Positions 26,888-35,896 of a DNA stretch of 64,000 nt are shown piece by piece (position 1 is the stretch's first letter; each line of letters starts with the position of its first letter). This DNA comes from Brucella rhizosphaerae (GTDB lineage: Bacteria; Pseudomonadota; Alphaproteobacteria; Rhizobiales; Rhizobiaceae): positions 147,600 to 211,599 of the forward strand of contig NZ_NNRK01000022.1 of assembly GCF_002252475.1 (NCBI RefSeq), in the 5' to 3' direction. The notes beneath the pieces are model-generated. The model saw nothing but the letters and a program-made list of their open reading frames with translations. It was not told where the DNA came from and did no database searches. The position numbers were made by a program, and so were the translations under genes.

Positions 26888-27898
26888 ATGAGAAAATTCC
26901 TAATCGCAACAACAGCACTGGTTTCTGCTGTAGCAACTTTTGCAGTCGCTCCAGCACAGGCTGAGTTCAAGAGCCGCAACATCCGCGTCTCCAATGGCAT
27001 CAATGCGGATCATCCGGTGGGTGATGGCATCAAGGCTATGCAGGCGTGTCTTGATGAAAAGTCGGACGGCAATCTGAAGCTTACGGCATTTTGGGGCGGC
27101 GCTTTGGGCGGTGACCTTCAGGCAACTCAGGCACTGCGTTCCGGTGTTCAGGAAGCTGTAGTCACATCCTCCTCGCCTCTCGTTGGCATTGTTCCGGCAC
27201 TTGGCGTATTCGATCTTCCGTTCCTGTTTGCCAATTCAGACGAAGCTTACGCCGTCATGGACGGTGAATTTGGCGACCTGCTGAATGAGAAGCTCGATGC
27301 AGCCGGTCTGGTTAATCTGGCTTATTGGGAAAACGGTTTCCGCAACCTGTCCAACTCCAAGCACCCCATCAACAAATGGGAAGATCTTGAAGGGATGAAG
27401 GTTCGCGTGATGCAGAACAATATCTTCCTCGATACGTTCAAGAACTTTGGTGCCAATGCGACACCAATGGCATTTGGTGAAATTTTCTCAGCGCTCGAAA
27501 CAAAAGCGATCGACGCTCAGGAAAACCCTTACGTGACCATCGACACTTCAAAATTCTATGAAGTGCAGGCTTATGTTTCGGAAACCAAGCACGCTTACAC
27601 ACCGTTCCTCTTCTTGTTCTCTAAGCCTATTTTCAACACCTATTCTCCTGAAGAACAGGCTGCTTTGAAGGATTGCGCAGCAGTTGGCCGCGATGTAGAG
27701 CGCAAGGTAATTGTGGAACTCAACAAGAAGTCACTGGAAAAAATCGAAGCGGCTGGCGTGAAGTTCAACACGATTACGCCAGAAGAACAGGCGCGTATTC
27801 TCGAAAAGTCTCAGATAATTTACGAGAAGCATAAAGCTGATATCGGTGCTGATATCGTAGAACGCGCTCAGAGTATCCTTGCCGATCTGCGCAAGTAA
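26888..27898 (+). CDS. TRAP transporter solute-binding protein (DctP type)
   Basis: 336 residues. A signal peptide (1-25, ending AQA) sends it to the periplasm. DctP motifs include FDLPFLF, NGFRNLSN and KVRVMQN, whose Arg normally pairs with the ligand carboxylate, and AFGEIFSALETKAIDAQENP. Start ATG 26888 follows GGGAGG; an in-frame ATG at 26840 overlaps the permease gene. The ligand is likely a sugar-acid carboxylate. A strong terminator follows 22 bases after the stop. Confidence 0.95.
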   Translation: MRKFLIATTALVSAVATFAVAPAQAEFKSRNIRVSNGINADHPVGDGIKAMQACLDEKSDGNLKLTAFWGGALGGDLQATQALRSGVQEAVVTSSSPLVGIVPALGVFDLPFLFANSDEAYAVMDGEFGDLLNEKLDAAGLVNLAYWENGFRNLSNSKHPINKWEDLEGMKVRVMQNNIFLDTFKNFGANATPMAFGEIFSALETKAIDAQENPYVTIDTSKFYEVQAYVSETKHAYTPFLFLFSKPIFNTYSPEEQAALKDCAAVGRDVERKVIVELNKKSLEKIEAAGVKFNTITPEEQARILEKSQIIYEKHKADIGADIVERAQSILADLRK

Positions 27899-27920
27899 GT
27901 CTCAGTTCAAATGCACAAGA

Positions 27921-27955
27921 AAGCCCGCGGTGATCTCTCACCGCGGGCTTTTTTT
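27921..27955 (+). terminator. Rho-independent terminator of the FAA/TRAP operon
   Basis: A perfect 13-bp stem, AAGCCCGCGGTGA (27921-27933) with TCACCGCGGGCTT (27938-27950), loop TCTC, followed by a run of seven T. The A residues on the other side make it partly usable from the minus strand too. Confidence 0.95.
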
Positions 27956-27991
27956 CGAGAGTATTTATGGACGGGACGATTGCCCAACCAT

Positions 27992-28891
27992 TTACGCTCC
28001 TCGTTTCACTCGCTGTTCGCGGAAGAAAATAAATAACCCCGATCCAACGATCAATACTGCACCGATCACCATGCTCGCCTTCGGAATATCTCCGAAGAAC
28101 ATCCAGCCAAAAAGCACAGCCCACAGCAAAAGCGTATATTGTAGCGGTGCTACAGTCGCCGCATCGGAAATTTTCAGTGCACGGTTGACGAACATATGAG
28201 CACCCATCGCGACGATACCCAAAAGAAGCATAAGCCCGATCTCCATCGGTGCGCCAAGTGGTCGCCAATCCAGCGGCGCAAAAATGACACCCGCAATCAG
28301 CGCCCCCATCAACTGAAAGAAAACGAGTGTCTTGTCTGGCGTCCCGCGCAGACTGCGACCCGATATCATCATGAACGCAAAGGCTATCGTCCCAAGGATC
28401 GAGATGATTGCCGGAGCCGTAAACATGGCGCTGGAAGGATTGAGCGCAATAATAACCCCCACAAATCCAATGCCGATGGCAGTCCATCGGCGCCAGCCAA
28501 CTTGCTCACCGAGCAGAAAAGGTGATGCAGCCGCCACATAGATCGGTGCTGCCAGCCAATAGGTCATGACATCAGCCAACGGCAGATACATGACGGCATA
28601 GTAGAACGCAAAGACCTCAAAGGTGGAAAAGAAGACACGCGCGGCCTGCAGAAGTGGCTTTTCCGCCTTTATAATGGGTTGTAATCCAGCCCGCCAAAGA
28701 AAAGGGGCCAGAATGACAAGCGCTGCAATGCTGCGGATCAGAATGACCTGACCCACGCTGTAACTGGCAACAAGCCATTTACCCATTGCATCGTTTAACG
28801 AAAACATCAGCATTCCGACAAGCATAAGTGCTGGTCCGGCGATTGCCGGAACTGCACTATGGCTGTGCTGCTGTTGCGTGGTGGCAGACAT
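27992..28891 (-). CDS. DMT-superfamily transporter (EamA domains)
   Basis: 299 residues with ten predicted helices arranged as two EamA repeats (about 15-145 and 155-290). It opens with a helix containing MLVGMLMFSLNDAMGKWL, typical of the RhaT/EamA group. ATG 28891 follows GGAGG. Function is metabolite exchange across the inner membrane, substrate unknown. It lies 37 bases downstream of the enolase-superfamily gene on the same strand, so it may move the same compound. Confidence 0.88.
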   Translation of the reverse strand: MSATTQQQHSHSAVPAIAGPALMLVGMLMFSLNDAMGKWLVASYSVGQVILIRSIAALVILAPFLWRAGLQPIIKAEKPLLQAARVFFSTFEVFAFYYAVMYLPLADVMTYWLAAPIYVAAASPFLLGEQVGWRRWTAIGIGFVGVIIALNPSSAMFTAPAIISILGTIAFAFMMISGRSLRGTPDKTLVFFQLMGALIAGVIFAPLDWRPLGAPMEIGLMLLLGIVAMGAHMFVNRALKISDAATVAPLQYTLLLWAVLFGWMFFGDIPKASMVIGAVLIVGSGLFIFFREQRVKRGA

Positions 28892-28928
28892 AGAGCCTCC
28901 GATCAGAACTGTTCGCTAAAGCCCGACA

Positions 28929-30131
28929 TCATATCGAGGTTACATCTGAAATCCGGCGGCTCACGGTGAATGCCTTGTCCAGCTCCGGGTTCAACTCCAT
29001 GCCGAGACCGGGACCAGGAGGAACCGTAATCATACCATTCTTCACTTCAGGAAGAGCCGTGACAAGATCACGATACCAGGTACGATAAAAGGCGCGGACA
29101 CTCTCTTGCACAAGCGCGTTCGGCGCATTCAGCGAAAGGTGGGTCGAGGCACACAAAACCACCGGACCTGTGCAATCGTGTGGAGCAACAGGCAGGTGCC
29201 ATGCTTCTGCCATTGACGCAATTTTTCTTGCCTCTGACAATCCTCCACACCAGGAAATATCCAGCATGACAATTCCAGCAACGCCGGTTTCAAGATAATC
29301 GCGAAAACCCCACCGGGAGGCTAGCGTTTCAGATGCGGAAATTGGCGCAGGTGAGACTTCCGCATAGCGCTTAAGGCTGGAAAGGCTGTCCATTTTAATC
29401 GGGTCTTCATGCCAGAACGTACCATAAGGCGTCAGCGCCTTTGCGATCTGCATGGCCGGCAGCAGCTGCCACATGGAGTGAAACTCCACCATAATATCAA
29501 TACGATCACCAACCGCGCTACGAATCTTTTCGAACGGTTCAAGCGCCGCTTTCATATCCGATGGGGAGATATATTGTCCCCTCGTCTTTTCTGCGGCGGC
29601 ATCGAACGGCCAGATTTTCATAGCCGTGATGCCGTCTTCAAGGAGAGAGTGGGCCAATTCATCTGCACGGTGCAAAAAGCCGTTGAGATCATCGTAATCG
29701 CGACCGGTTGAAAGGCCGTAGTTGCCTGTAGTCTGACCAGTCGCTTTCTTGATATACTCAGTGCCCGCACAGGTATTGTAAGTGCGGATTTCCCGTCGCG
29801 AAAAACCACCGAGCAGCTGCGCTATCGGTTGGTTGGTGGCTTTGCCGAAAATATCCCACAACGCAATATCGAAAGCCGAGTTTCCACGCACTTCCGCGCC
29901 TGACGAGCGAAACCCGACATACCCAACAAGATCCGATGCCAACAGATCTATTTCCAAAGGATCACGGCCAATCACCCTTGGCGCAACATATTCATGTATG
30001 TAGGCTTCGACCGTTTCTGCCCCGAAAAATGTTTCGCCAAGCCCGGTAATACCTTCGTCCGTATGGACAAGAACCCAAAGCAGGTTGGCGCGCTCAGCCA
30101 CGCGCACGGTTTCCAGCGCAGTAATCTTCAT
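28929..30131 (-). CDS. Enolase-superfamily dehydratase/racemase (mandelate racemase subgroup)
   Basis: 400 residues. An N-terminal capping domain (about 1-125) is followed by a (beta/alpha)7 barrel. Catalytic residues can be read as Lys172 in MKIWPFD, metal ligands Glu216 (VEFHS), Glu242 (HEDP) and Glu268 (ASET), Asp291 (DISWCGG) and base His318 (APHDCTGP). Members abstract the proton alpha to a carboxylate; most in sugar-acid loci are acid-sugar dehydratases. The exact substrate cannot be read from motifs. It probably adds another entry point into the local 2-keto-3-deoxy-acid route. Confidence 0.9.
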   Translation of the reverse strand: MKITALETVRVAERANLLWVLVHTDEGITGLGETFFGAETVEAYIHEYVAPRVIGRDPLEIDLLASDLVGYVGFRSSGAEVRGNSAFDIALWDIFGKATNQPIAQLLGGFSRREIRTYNTCAGTEYIKKATGQTTGNYGLSTGRDYDDLNGFLHRADELAHSLLEDGITAMKIWPFDAAAEKTRGQYISPSDMKAALEPFEKIRSAVGDRIDIMVEFHSMWQLLPAMQIAKALTPYGTFWHEDPIKMDSLSSLKRYAEVSPAPISASETLASRWGFRDYLETGVAGIVMLDISWCGGLSEARKIASMAEAWHLPVAPHDCTGPVVLCASTHLSLNAPNALVQESVRAFYRTWYRDLVTALPEVKNGMITVPPGPGLGMELNPELDKAFTVSRRISDVTSI

Positions 30132-30430
30132 AAAGTCCTCCCAAAAATCCCAAGATTATTCCTCACAAGTCCTTGGGATTACTCGCAATATGACTGATTA
30201 AAGTATCAATTTCGTTAGCATCTGACGTATCTCGCTCTAAAAAAACAAATGAATTTTCATGGGTTGATCTTTAACTCCAAGAGCAAGCCGTTACTCCTCA
30301 TTATGCGCTCTGATCAATTGTCCGTTTTCGAGTATTTTTGCCTGATAGCATGAACTCCATCGGCTTTGACTGGGGTGAACCGGACAAACCTCATATCATT
30401 GGCACCGCAACTGCAGCACAATGATTAGGT
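30132..30430. other. Upstream region of enolase gene, up to IS remnant
   Basis: This 299-bp gap contains the inverted repeat at 30146-30180, near the enolase-type start codon. A possible 24-codon frame (30350-30424) beginning MNSIGFDWGEP may be a remnant. Nothing else is recognisable. Confidence 0.4.
30146..30180. promoter_or_regulatory. Inverted repeat in the enolase-gene leader
   Basis: Perfect 9-bp arms AATCCCAAG (30146-30154) and CTTGGGATT (30172-30180), with a 17-base spacer. On the minus strand the hairpin would be followed by TTTTT and then the GGGAGG ribosome binding site of the enolase-type gene. It could be an operator or a leader hairpin affecting translation. Confidence 0.35.
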
Positions 30431-30902
30431 TTAGTGGACAAATGGTATCCAGTGTAGGACTGAGACGAGGTAAGATACCTCGGTTTTGTCATATCGTATG
30501 GCGACACGTCGCCAATTCTCGAGCTTATGGAATAGCGCTCAACGAGATTTCGCAGTCGTTATGTTTTGCGGTCATGCTCAATGGGATTTCTGCGATTGCT
30601 CCTAGCCGGGATGACGGCCTCAATTGCAGCTTTCGACAGCTCTTCACAGGTGGCATCGCATCAAACATGCCAGTTGTAGCCCAGCGCCGATATCGGCGGA
30701 AAACGCTGTTCCACTTGCCGTACTCGTCCGGGAGATGCCGCCACTGCCAACCTGTCCGGGCAATCCACATCATTCCTTCAAAATACAACCGATTATCCTG
30801 TGCGGGGCGACAACTGCGACCGTGCTCAGGCGGCAACAGCATGCCAATGATAAACCATTCTTCGTCTGAAAAGACAATCTGCTTGCCCAACACTGTCTCC
30901 AA
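30431..30902 (-). pseudogene. IS5-family transposase, internally deleted and frameshifted
   Basis: The N-terminal part reads cleanly (FSDEEWFIIGMLLPPEHGR, then GMMWIARTGWQWRHLPDEY and GKWNSVFRRYRRWATTGMFDAM). It then jumps, in another frame, to AIEAVIPARSNRRNPIEHDR, an in-frame stop, LRNLVERY, a further shift and FHKLENWRRVAIRYDKTEVS, ending FVH-stop at 30431. The middle, with most of the DDE catalytic core, is missing. The element is dead. It marks the left edge of the rearranged region. Confidence 0.85.
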
Positions 30903-31032
30903 AAGGCAGCGTTGAATTAATACTCAAAACTCGTGTCAACCTTTGCTCACGAAACCCAGTTTAAGCCGTTATGGGTATTTGCCCAGTATTCCACGTAATA
31001 GCAGACGAGCTCTGGTGTTGTTTCAAAGTAAA

Positions 31033-31060
31033 GTGGGGGTGGCCAACAGACCACCCTCAC
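31033..31060 (-). terminator. Possible terminator hairpin downstream of the membrane-protein gene
   Basis: A 10-bp stem with one G-T pair, GTGGGGGTGG (31033-31042) with CCACCCTCAC (31051-31060), and an 8-base loop. It sits 17 bases past the minus-strand stop. There is no T-run, so intrinsic termination is doubtful. Confidence 0.35.
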
Positions 31061-31076
31061 GTAGTTCTATAGTAAT

Positions 31077-32096
31077 CTACAATGCAATATCCAACTTTGT
31101 GCGGCTTCGAACACCAGCACGGCCGGCAAAGGCCGAGACGAGTGCACCAACTAAGGCTGCGATAAACGTCCACCACGCAGCTGCGCTGGCAGCGGCAGCG
31201 GCTGCGTCGGCGACCTCACGTGATTTATTTTTCAAATCTTCGCTGGCCTGCTGGATTTGAGCGACAGTCTGCTTGGCTCTTTCAATTCCCTGTTGGGCGG
31301 CGTCACGAGACTGATCAATCAACCGCTTTGCATTATCAACAGCCTGTTCGGCTTCTGACTGTTGCCAACCGTTATTCACCAGGGCAGTGACAGCATCGTT
31401 GCGATCAAATTCAGCAGTGCTACTTGCTGCTCGCTCCGTTAGTTTATTGGAAAGATTACCCAGAATCTCATCGATTTTTGCAGGATTAATTGCAATTGAA
31501 CGAGCTGCATCTTTGATATCCTGAGCAGCCGCTTTGAAAGTTTCTTCAATCTGTTCGGGTTGTAGCCCGTCGATACGAGTGTTTCTCAGAGTTTGTTGGA
31601 TTTCTTGCGATTTGGCATTCCAATCAATATCTCCCAGAACATCCGTATTCAGAGCGCTCATTCCACCGCCAATTGCGGACCCTGCACCTTGCGCGACGCC
31701 GCCGACAGCCGACCCAGCGCTTGTAATTACGGCACCGACGACGTTGCCCGTCGTGCGTACTGCCCCGTTGGCTGCAATTGCACCAGCTGAAACCGCCAGA
31801 ATCAAAAGAGATGCCCATGTGGCGAGGCCGTGAGAATATCCAGCGCCACCGGCCAAGCGTCCTGCAACAAACGCGCCAACGGAGATTCCCAGAGCGATAC
31901 CAATTACCGATGGGATTCCAACTGCCGTTGCAATGCCCGCTAGAGGGTTGTCACTATAGACATCTATGGTTCCAAATCCGAGGGCGAAGCTCAGTGCCGA
32001 AAAAGAAATAGCAATCGCCGCTGCTATGATAGCTCCCAGAAGAACCGAGCTAAATGAGGATACTGATAATTGATGAGTATACGATTGTTGCACCAT
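31077..32096 (-). CDS. Membrane protein with helical tail, unknown function
   Basis: 339 residues. The first about 145 residues hold three to four hydrophobic helices rich in Gly/Ala, including GIALGISVGAFVAGRLAGG and a glycine-rich AQGAGSAIGGG. A long polar, helical middle follows (about 150-290), with KRLIDQSRDAAQQGIERAKQ of coiled-coil character. A final helix (WWTFIAALVGALVSAFAG) and a basic end close the protein. Similar proteins are, to my memory, annotated only as hypothetical or PhnA-like in Brucella and relatives. No enzyme motif is visible. It might act in envelope stress, but that is a guess. Confidence 0.75.
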   Translation of the reverse strand: MVQQSYTHQLSVSSFSSVLLGAIIAAAIAISFSALSFALGFGTIDVYSDNPLAGIATAVGIPSVIGIALGISVGAFVAGRLAGGAGYSHGLATWASLLILAVSAGAIAANGAVRTTGNVVGAVITSAGSAVGGVAQGAGSAIGGGMSALNTDVLGDIDWNAKSQEIQQTLRNTRIDGLQPEQIEETFKAAAQDIKDAARSIAINPAKIDEILGNLSNKLTERAASSTAEFDRNDAVTALVNNGWQQSEAEQAVDNAKRLIDQSRDAAQQGIERAKQTVAQIQQASEDLKNKSREVADAAAAAASAAAWWTFIAALVGALVSAFAGRAGVRSRTKLDIAL

Positions 32097-32429
32097 TACT
32101 GCACCTACCTTTTAAGGTTCACCGCTTAAAATGGACAACACCAAGTAAGCGGTAGCTATTATATCCAGAACGTTGTTGTAGATATTGCGATCTCGTCATT
32201 TTCTGTCACGTCTCAGTCTTGACAGGAACGACAGCTGCAGAAAATCGAGCGAAGTTACCCCAGATACCCAAGAAGAACGTGACTGACCTGCGTTAGTTCC
32301 ATCGCTGGCTGTTCGATACTGGTATTAGAGGTGGCTCAGGGAACTTGAGCAGTTAGGTCGTGAACTCATAAACTACTTTGAATTTTCAGGTGACTGCGGT
32401 TCATCTTTCGTGGATTTATGAGCCTTCTG

Positions 32430-32562
32430 ATGGCACGCAGACGCTACGAATTAGCCGATCACAAATGGTCAATATTTCGCTTTACTGCCCAACAAGCCAC
32501 GTGGCGTAGCCCGTGTTGATGATCGGTGGGTCAGCCTGCCGCGATCATTAGTTCCTCGCTAG
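32430..32562 (+). pseudogene. N-terminal fragment of a second IS5-family transposase
   Basis: Starts MARRRYELADHKWSIF and, after a one-base shift, continues LLPNKPRGVARVDDRWV, the usual opening of IS5/IS1031-type transposases. Recognisable homology then stops, with a TAG at 32560. It is a different subgroup from the remnant at 30.4 kb. This is evidence of repeated insertion and decay at this junction. Confidence 0.75.
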
Positions 32563-32672
32563 GCAATATTTCTGATTTTGGTGCCAATCATCATTGGCGG
32601 CAGTCACTCGTTTGTCTTGATATGCCGACCTTCCAACAGCTTGAGGCTTATCTGGCGCAGGTTGATAAGCTT

Positions 32673-32778
32673 CTAAGCGCATCCCAAAAAGTGGGAACCA
32701 GTTTTCGAAAGAAGATGTGTGTAAAAACAAAATGATAGAGCATTTTTATTGATTCAACTTAAACCAGAAATGCTTTAG
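32673..32778 (+). repeat. ~105-bp dispersed intergenic repeat, copy 2 (inverted)
   Basis: Its reverse complement begins CTAAAGCATTTCTGGTTTAA, shares GTTGAATCA and ATGCTCT with copy 1 at 7139-7244, then GGTTCCCACTTTTTGGGATG, and ends GCGCTTAG. The copies lie in opposite orientation. This is the same dispersed element, apparently unlinked to any gene here. Confidence 0.8.
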
Positions 32779-33562
32779 ATAATAAAGGTAGTCTGGTTCC
32801 AGATGCCGCCAAATTCCTTGGGGTCTTTCTGAAGGCATTTGATGGCTTTGCGCAGAAAAACCTGTGACATCCGATAGCATGCTTATGAAAGCTTCAACAT
32901 GCCCTAACAGGGCTCTTTATGAAATATCGTCGCGGGAACGTGCTTCAGAAACCAATGTGCAATGATTGAATCTACTTAACTATTTAATTTCAATAGAAAA
33001 ATGGCGGAGGGGGTGTCTTAAGTCTTATTCGTCTAAAATATTGTTTTATATAGCTTTAATTTTACCATTGTTGCTTCTGTATCCGGTTTAATATCCGTCT
33101 ATTATCGTCAGGCTAAGCATTTAATATAGTTTAAACCAAAAGAAAATCCGCCGCAGGGTTCGATTCTCACGGGTCACATCACGCATAGTCAGGAAAGGCG
33201 ACCGAAGCCTTTTGGATGTATGTGGCTCGACATGTTGCGCATTATACGACCTAAATTTCACCACAGATAGACTTACATTAATTTATCAAACGTCCTAAAA
33301 AAATAAGCTTAAGCAAAGAGCGACATATTAATTGGACCATAAGTATGTCCAATACATTCATCTAATAAATGCCGGTGATGCAAAGTTTCTCATTTTCAAT
33401 ATGCAAGATTTATACAACTTTGTGATTATCCTCGGTTTATGAAAGTTAGGATCATGAATGAATAATCTTCACCCCACTCCGAAAGACACCCAACTAATTA
33501 CCTACGTTCAAAGAAATAAATTCTGCTTTAAAATAATTTAGAACAAATATATTTATTCCTCC

Positions 33563-35896
33563 ATGGGTAAAAAAGAATCATTTCGGGTAAGCTCACATCT
33601 CAAAGATATTATCGGGCGAGAACTCGTGACCAACGAGTTTGTTGCGATCTTTGAGCTCGTTAAGAACTCATTTGATGCCGGCGCATCAAAAGTGGACATT
33701 GAATTTGATCCTCAAAAAGATACGATATCGATTTCCGATGATGGCCACGGAATGTCTGAGAAGGATATTATCGAGAAATGGCTATTTGTAGCCTATTCAG
33801 AGAAAGCTCAAACTTCATCAGTGAGCTATCGTGATAAAATTAAATCAGGCGGTCAGTTTGCTGGAAGCAAAGGGATTGGGAGATTTGCCTGCGACACACT
33901 GGGGACTCGCTTAGATCTTTATACAAAGACAGAGACGTCGACTGTGGTAAGTCATCTAAATGTCGACTGGACTCAGTTTGAAACAGATAGCCTAGAAGAA
34001 TTTCATCAAATAAAAGTAGATATTAGTAGTAAGAGTAGTTTCCCGACGCTTGTTTATGCTGATGAACCGGTTTCCAATGGTACTGTGTTGGTTATAAAAA
34101 ATACGCGGCATGTCTGGGACAGAGAAGCTATTTCTAAACTGAGAAGAGATCTTGCCAAACTAATTGATCCATTTGGAACCACCAAAAATGTTTCAGTTTC
34201 TACCTGGTTAGTTGATGGTGGAAAATATTTAATAGATAATGTTGATGGACTTGTAGGTAATGCCATTGCAGACCTACTAAAAGATAAAACAAGCAGAATT
34301 CATGTATGCATTGACGATGAAGAAATAACAACTAATCTCTACGATAGAGGTCGTAAAATTTATGAAATCAAGGAACCGTCACCCTATGTAGACCTAAAGG
34401 GGGCTAAGGTTGAAGGACAGATTTATTATTTAAACAGATCTGCTAAGCATACATTCACTAATCGCATGGGTGTCAGACCAGTAGAATTCGGCAGTGTTTT
34501 TCTGTTTTTAAATGGTTTTCGTGTTTTTCCCATCGGTGAAGAATTTGATGATAGCTTCGGTTTAAATAGACGTAAACAACAAGGACAAGCGAGATATCTC
34601 GGTACACGTGATGTTTTGGGTCGGGTCGATATTACTGCTCGCGCAAAAATGTTTCGTGAAGTATCCAGCCGAGATGCTGGCCTCATTGAAGATGCACACA
34701 GCCGCGATCTATTCGACGCTATCACGAAACATATGATTTTACGTCTCGAAAGATATGTAGTCGGCGTCAACTGGAAGGATAAAGCGGATGGAAACAGAGA
34801 CACGTCTGAGGGATTAGAGACGGATCGAGCGCGTGAACGCATTCAAGCTCTCGTCGGATCGATGGCAAAATCCAAAGATATTAGAATTATCTACTATGAT
34901 GAAGATATTGTCCGGGTATCTGAGAACCCGGATCAACTCACAGATGATTCTCTAAAGGTGATGGCAGATTTAGCTGCTAATCGAGGAGATTCTGAGCTTC
35001 TTAAGCAGGTAGAACAAGCACGTAGACGAATTGAAGAATTAAAACAATCGCGCGAAGAGGCACAAAAAGAGGCCAGGCGAGCATTAGAAGAACGGCTGCG
35101 CACTGACGCGCGTATAGAGCGGCTGGAACAGCGAGCAGCATTCCTCGGAAGCAGCCTCGACATCGATATCGATAGGGTGCAACTCCTAATGCACCAAGCT
35201 ACAATTCATGTCGGCCATATCCGCTCTGCATTGGCAAATGCTGCTCACGAAATCCGCTTATTACAGCTTTCTGCTGAAATTGAATCTGATGAGATATTAC
35301 CGGACGACTTCGACGATGTTTTAGCTTCAATTCGTCAATCAGCCAGACGCATATCATCTTCACTGGCTGGCGCCAGCTTGTCAGGAGATAGATTAAAATC
35401 AGTGTTGTCTTTCGCCCCCAATATTAGAGTGGACTTAGACACTGATGTCGTTCAAGGCGATCTTGTTAAGTTTCTGAAAGAATATTTTGAAGTACGATTA
35501 TCTGGTGTCCCAGACATGCCCGAAGCGATTTTTTCTGCAAATGGCACATCGCTCATCCGAGAGTTTTCACCAGTAGATATATCCGTCTTAATCGACAACC
35601 TAATTGATAACGCGAGAAAAGCTCGTGCTACAAAAGTAGAGTTTCTAGTCAAACCTAAAAGCCCAAATTCTTTAACTATAGTTGTGACTGACGATGGCGC
35701 CGGTATTGATGACCGAAAGGTAGATCCATCCATGATCTTTGAGCGTGGCTATACCGGATCGCGACAGGGAACTGGCTTGGGCTTATACAACGCCAGACGG
35801 CTTCTAGAGATAATGGAAGGCACGATCGAACTGGTAGGCGACGGATCTCGTGCCGATTTCGAAATAACACTCAAGGGGGAAGTACATGAATCTTGA
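33563..35896 (+). CDS. Dual GHKL-ATPase protein (Hsp90/MORC-like N-terminus, histidine-kinase-like C-terminus)
   Basis: 777 residues. The N-terminal GHKL ATPase has the N-box ELVKNSFDAGA (Glu31, Asn35, Asp38), DDGHGM (59-64) and lid GSKGIGRFA (101-109). A beta-rich middle region follows to about 400, then a charged coiled coil (about 477-530). A helical segment near 540-575 (with AAHEIRLLQ) could dimerise. A second ATPase of the HATPase_c type has NLIDNARKA (679-687), DDGAGID (710-716) and GTGLGLY (736-742). There is no transmembrane helix, so it is a cytosolic sensor. Whether a phosphorylatable His exists is unclear. The start ATG has no visible Shine-Dalgarno. It is coupled to the receiver gene by an 11-base overlap. 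Confidence 0.85.
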   Translation: MGKKESFRVSSHLKDIIGRELVTNEFVAIFELVKNSFDAGASKVDIEFDPQKDTISISDDGHGMSEKDIIEKWLFVAYSEKAQTSSVSYRDKIKSGGQFAGSKGIGRFACDTLGTRLDLYTKTETSTVVSHLNVDWTQFETDSLEEFHQIKVDISSKSSFPTLVYADEPVSNGTVLVIKNTRHVWDREAISKLRRDLAKLIDPFGTTKNVSVSTWLVDGGKYLIDNVDGLVGNAIADLLKDKTSRIHVCIDDEEITTNLYDRGRKIYEIKEPSPYVDLKGAKVEGQIYYLNRSAKHTFTNRMGVRPVEFGSVFLFLNGFRVFPIGEEFDDSFGLNRRKQQGQARYLGTRDVLGRVDITARAKMFREVSSRDAGLIEDAHSRDLFDAITKHMILRLERYVVGVNWKDKADGNRDTSEGLETDRARERIQALVGSMAKSKDIRIIYYDEDIVRVSENPDQLTDDSLKVMADLAANRGDSELLKQVEQARRRIEELKQSREEAQKEARRALEERLRTDARIERLEQRAAFLGSSLDIDIDRVQLLMHQATIHVGHIRSALANAAHEIRLLQLSAEIESDEILPDDFDDVLASIRQSARRISSSLAGASLSGDRLKSVLSFAPNIRVDLDTDVVQGDLVKFLKEYFEVRLSGVPDMPEAIFSANGTSLIREFSPVDISVLIDNLIDNARKARATKVEFLVKPKSPNSLTIVVTDDGAGIDDRKVDPSMIFERGYTGSRQGTGLGLYNARRLLEIMEGTIELVGDGSRADFEITLKGEVHES

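Larger units (their letters stand above)
32097..33562. other. 1.5-kb AT-rich region without an intact gene
   Basis: It holds an IS5-type transposase fragment (32430-32562) and repeat copy 2 (32673-32778). Small hairpins occur at GCCCT-AAC-AGGGC near 32909 and AAAGGC-N7-GCCTTT (33194-33212). The last 500 bases are strongly AT-rich and must contain the promoter of the GHKL gene. A T-arm-like GGTTCGATTC occurs near 33159, but the rest of a tRNA is absent. Confidence 0.6.

Noticed and set aside
33145..33180. T-arm-like GGTTCGATTC, possible tRNA fragment or attachment site
   Set aside because: The flanking five bases do not form a T-stem, no acceptor or anticodon arm is present, and no second copy was seen in the window.
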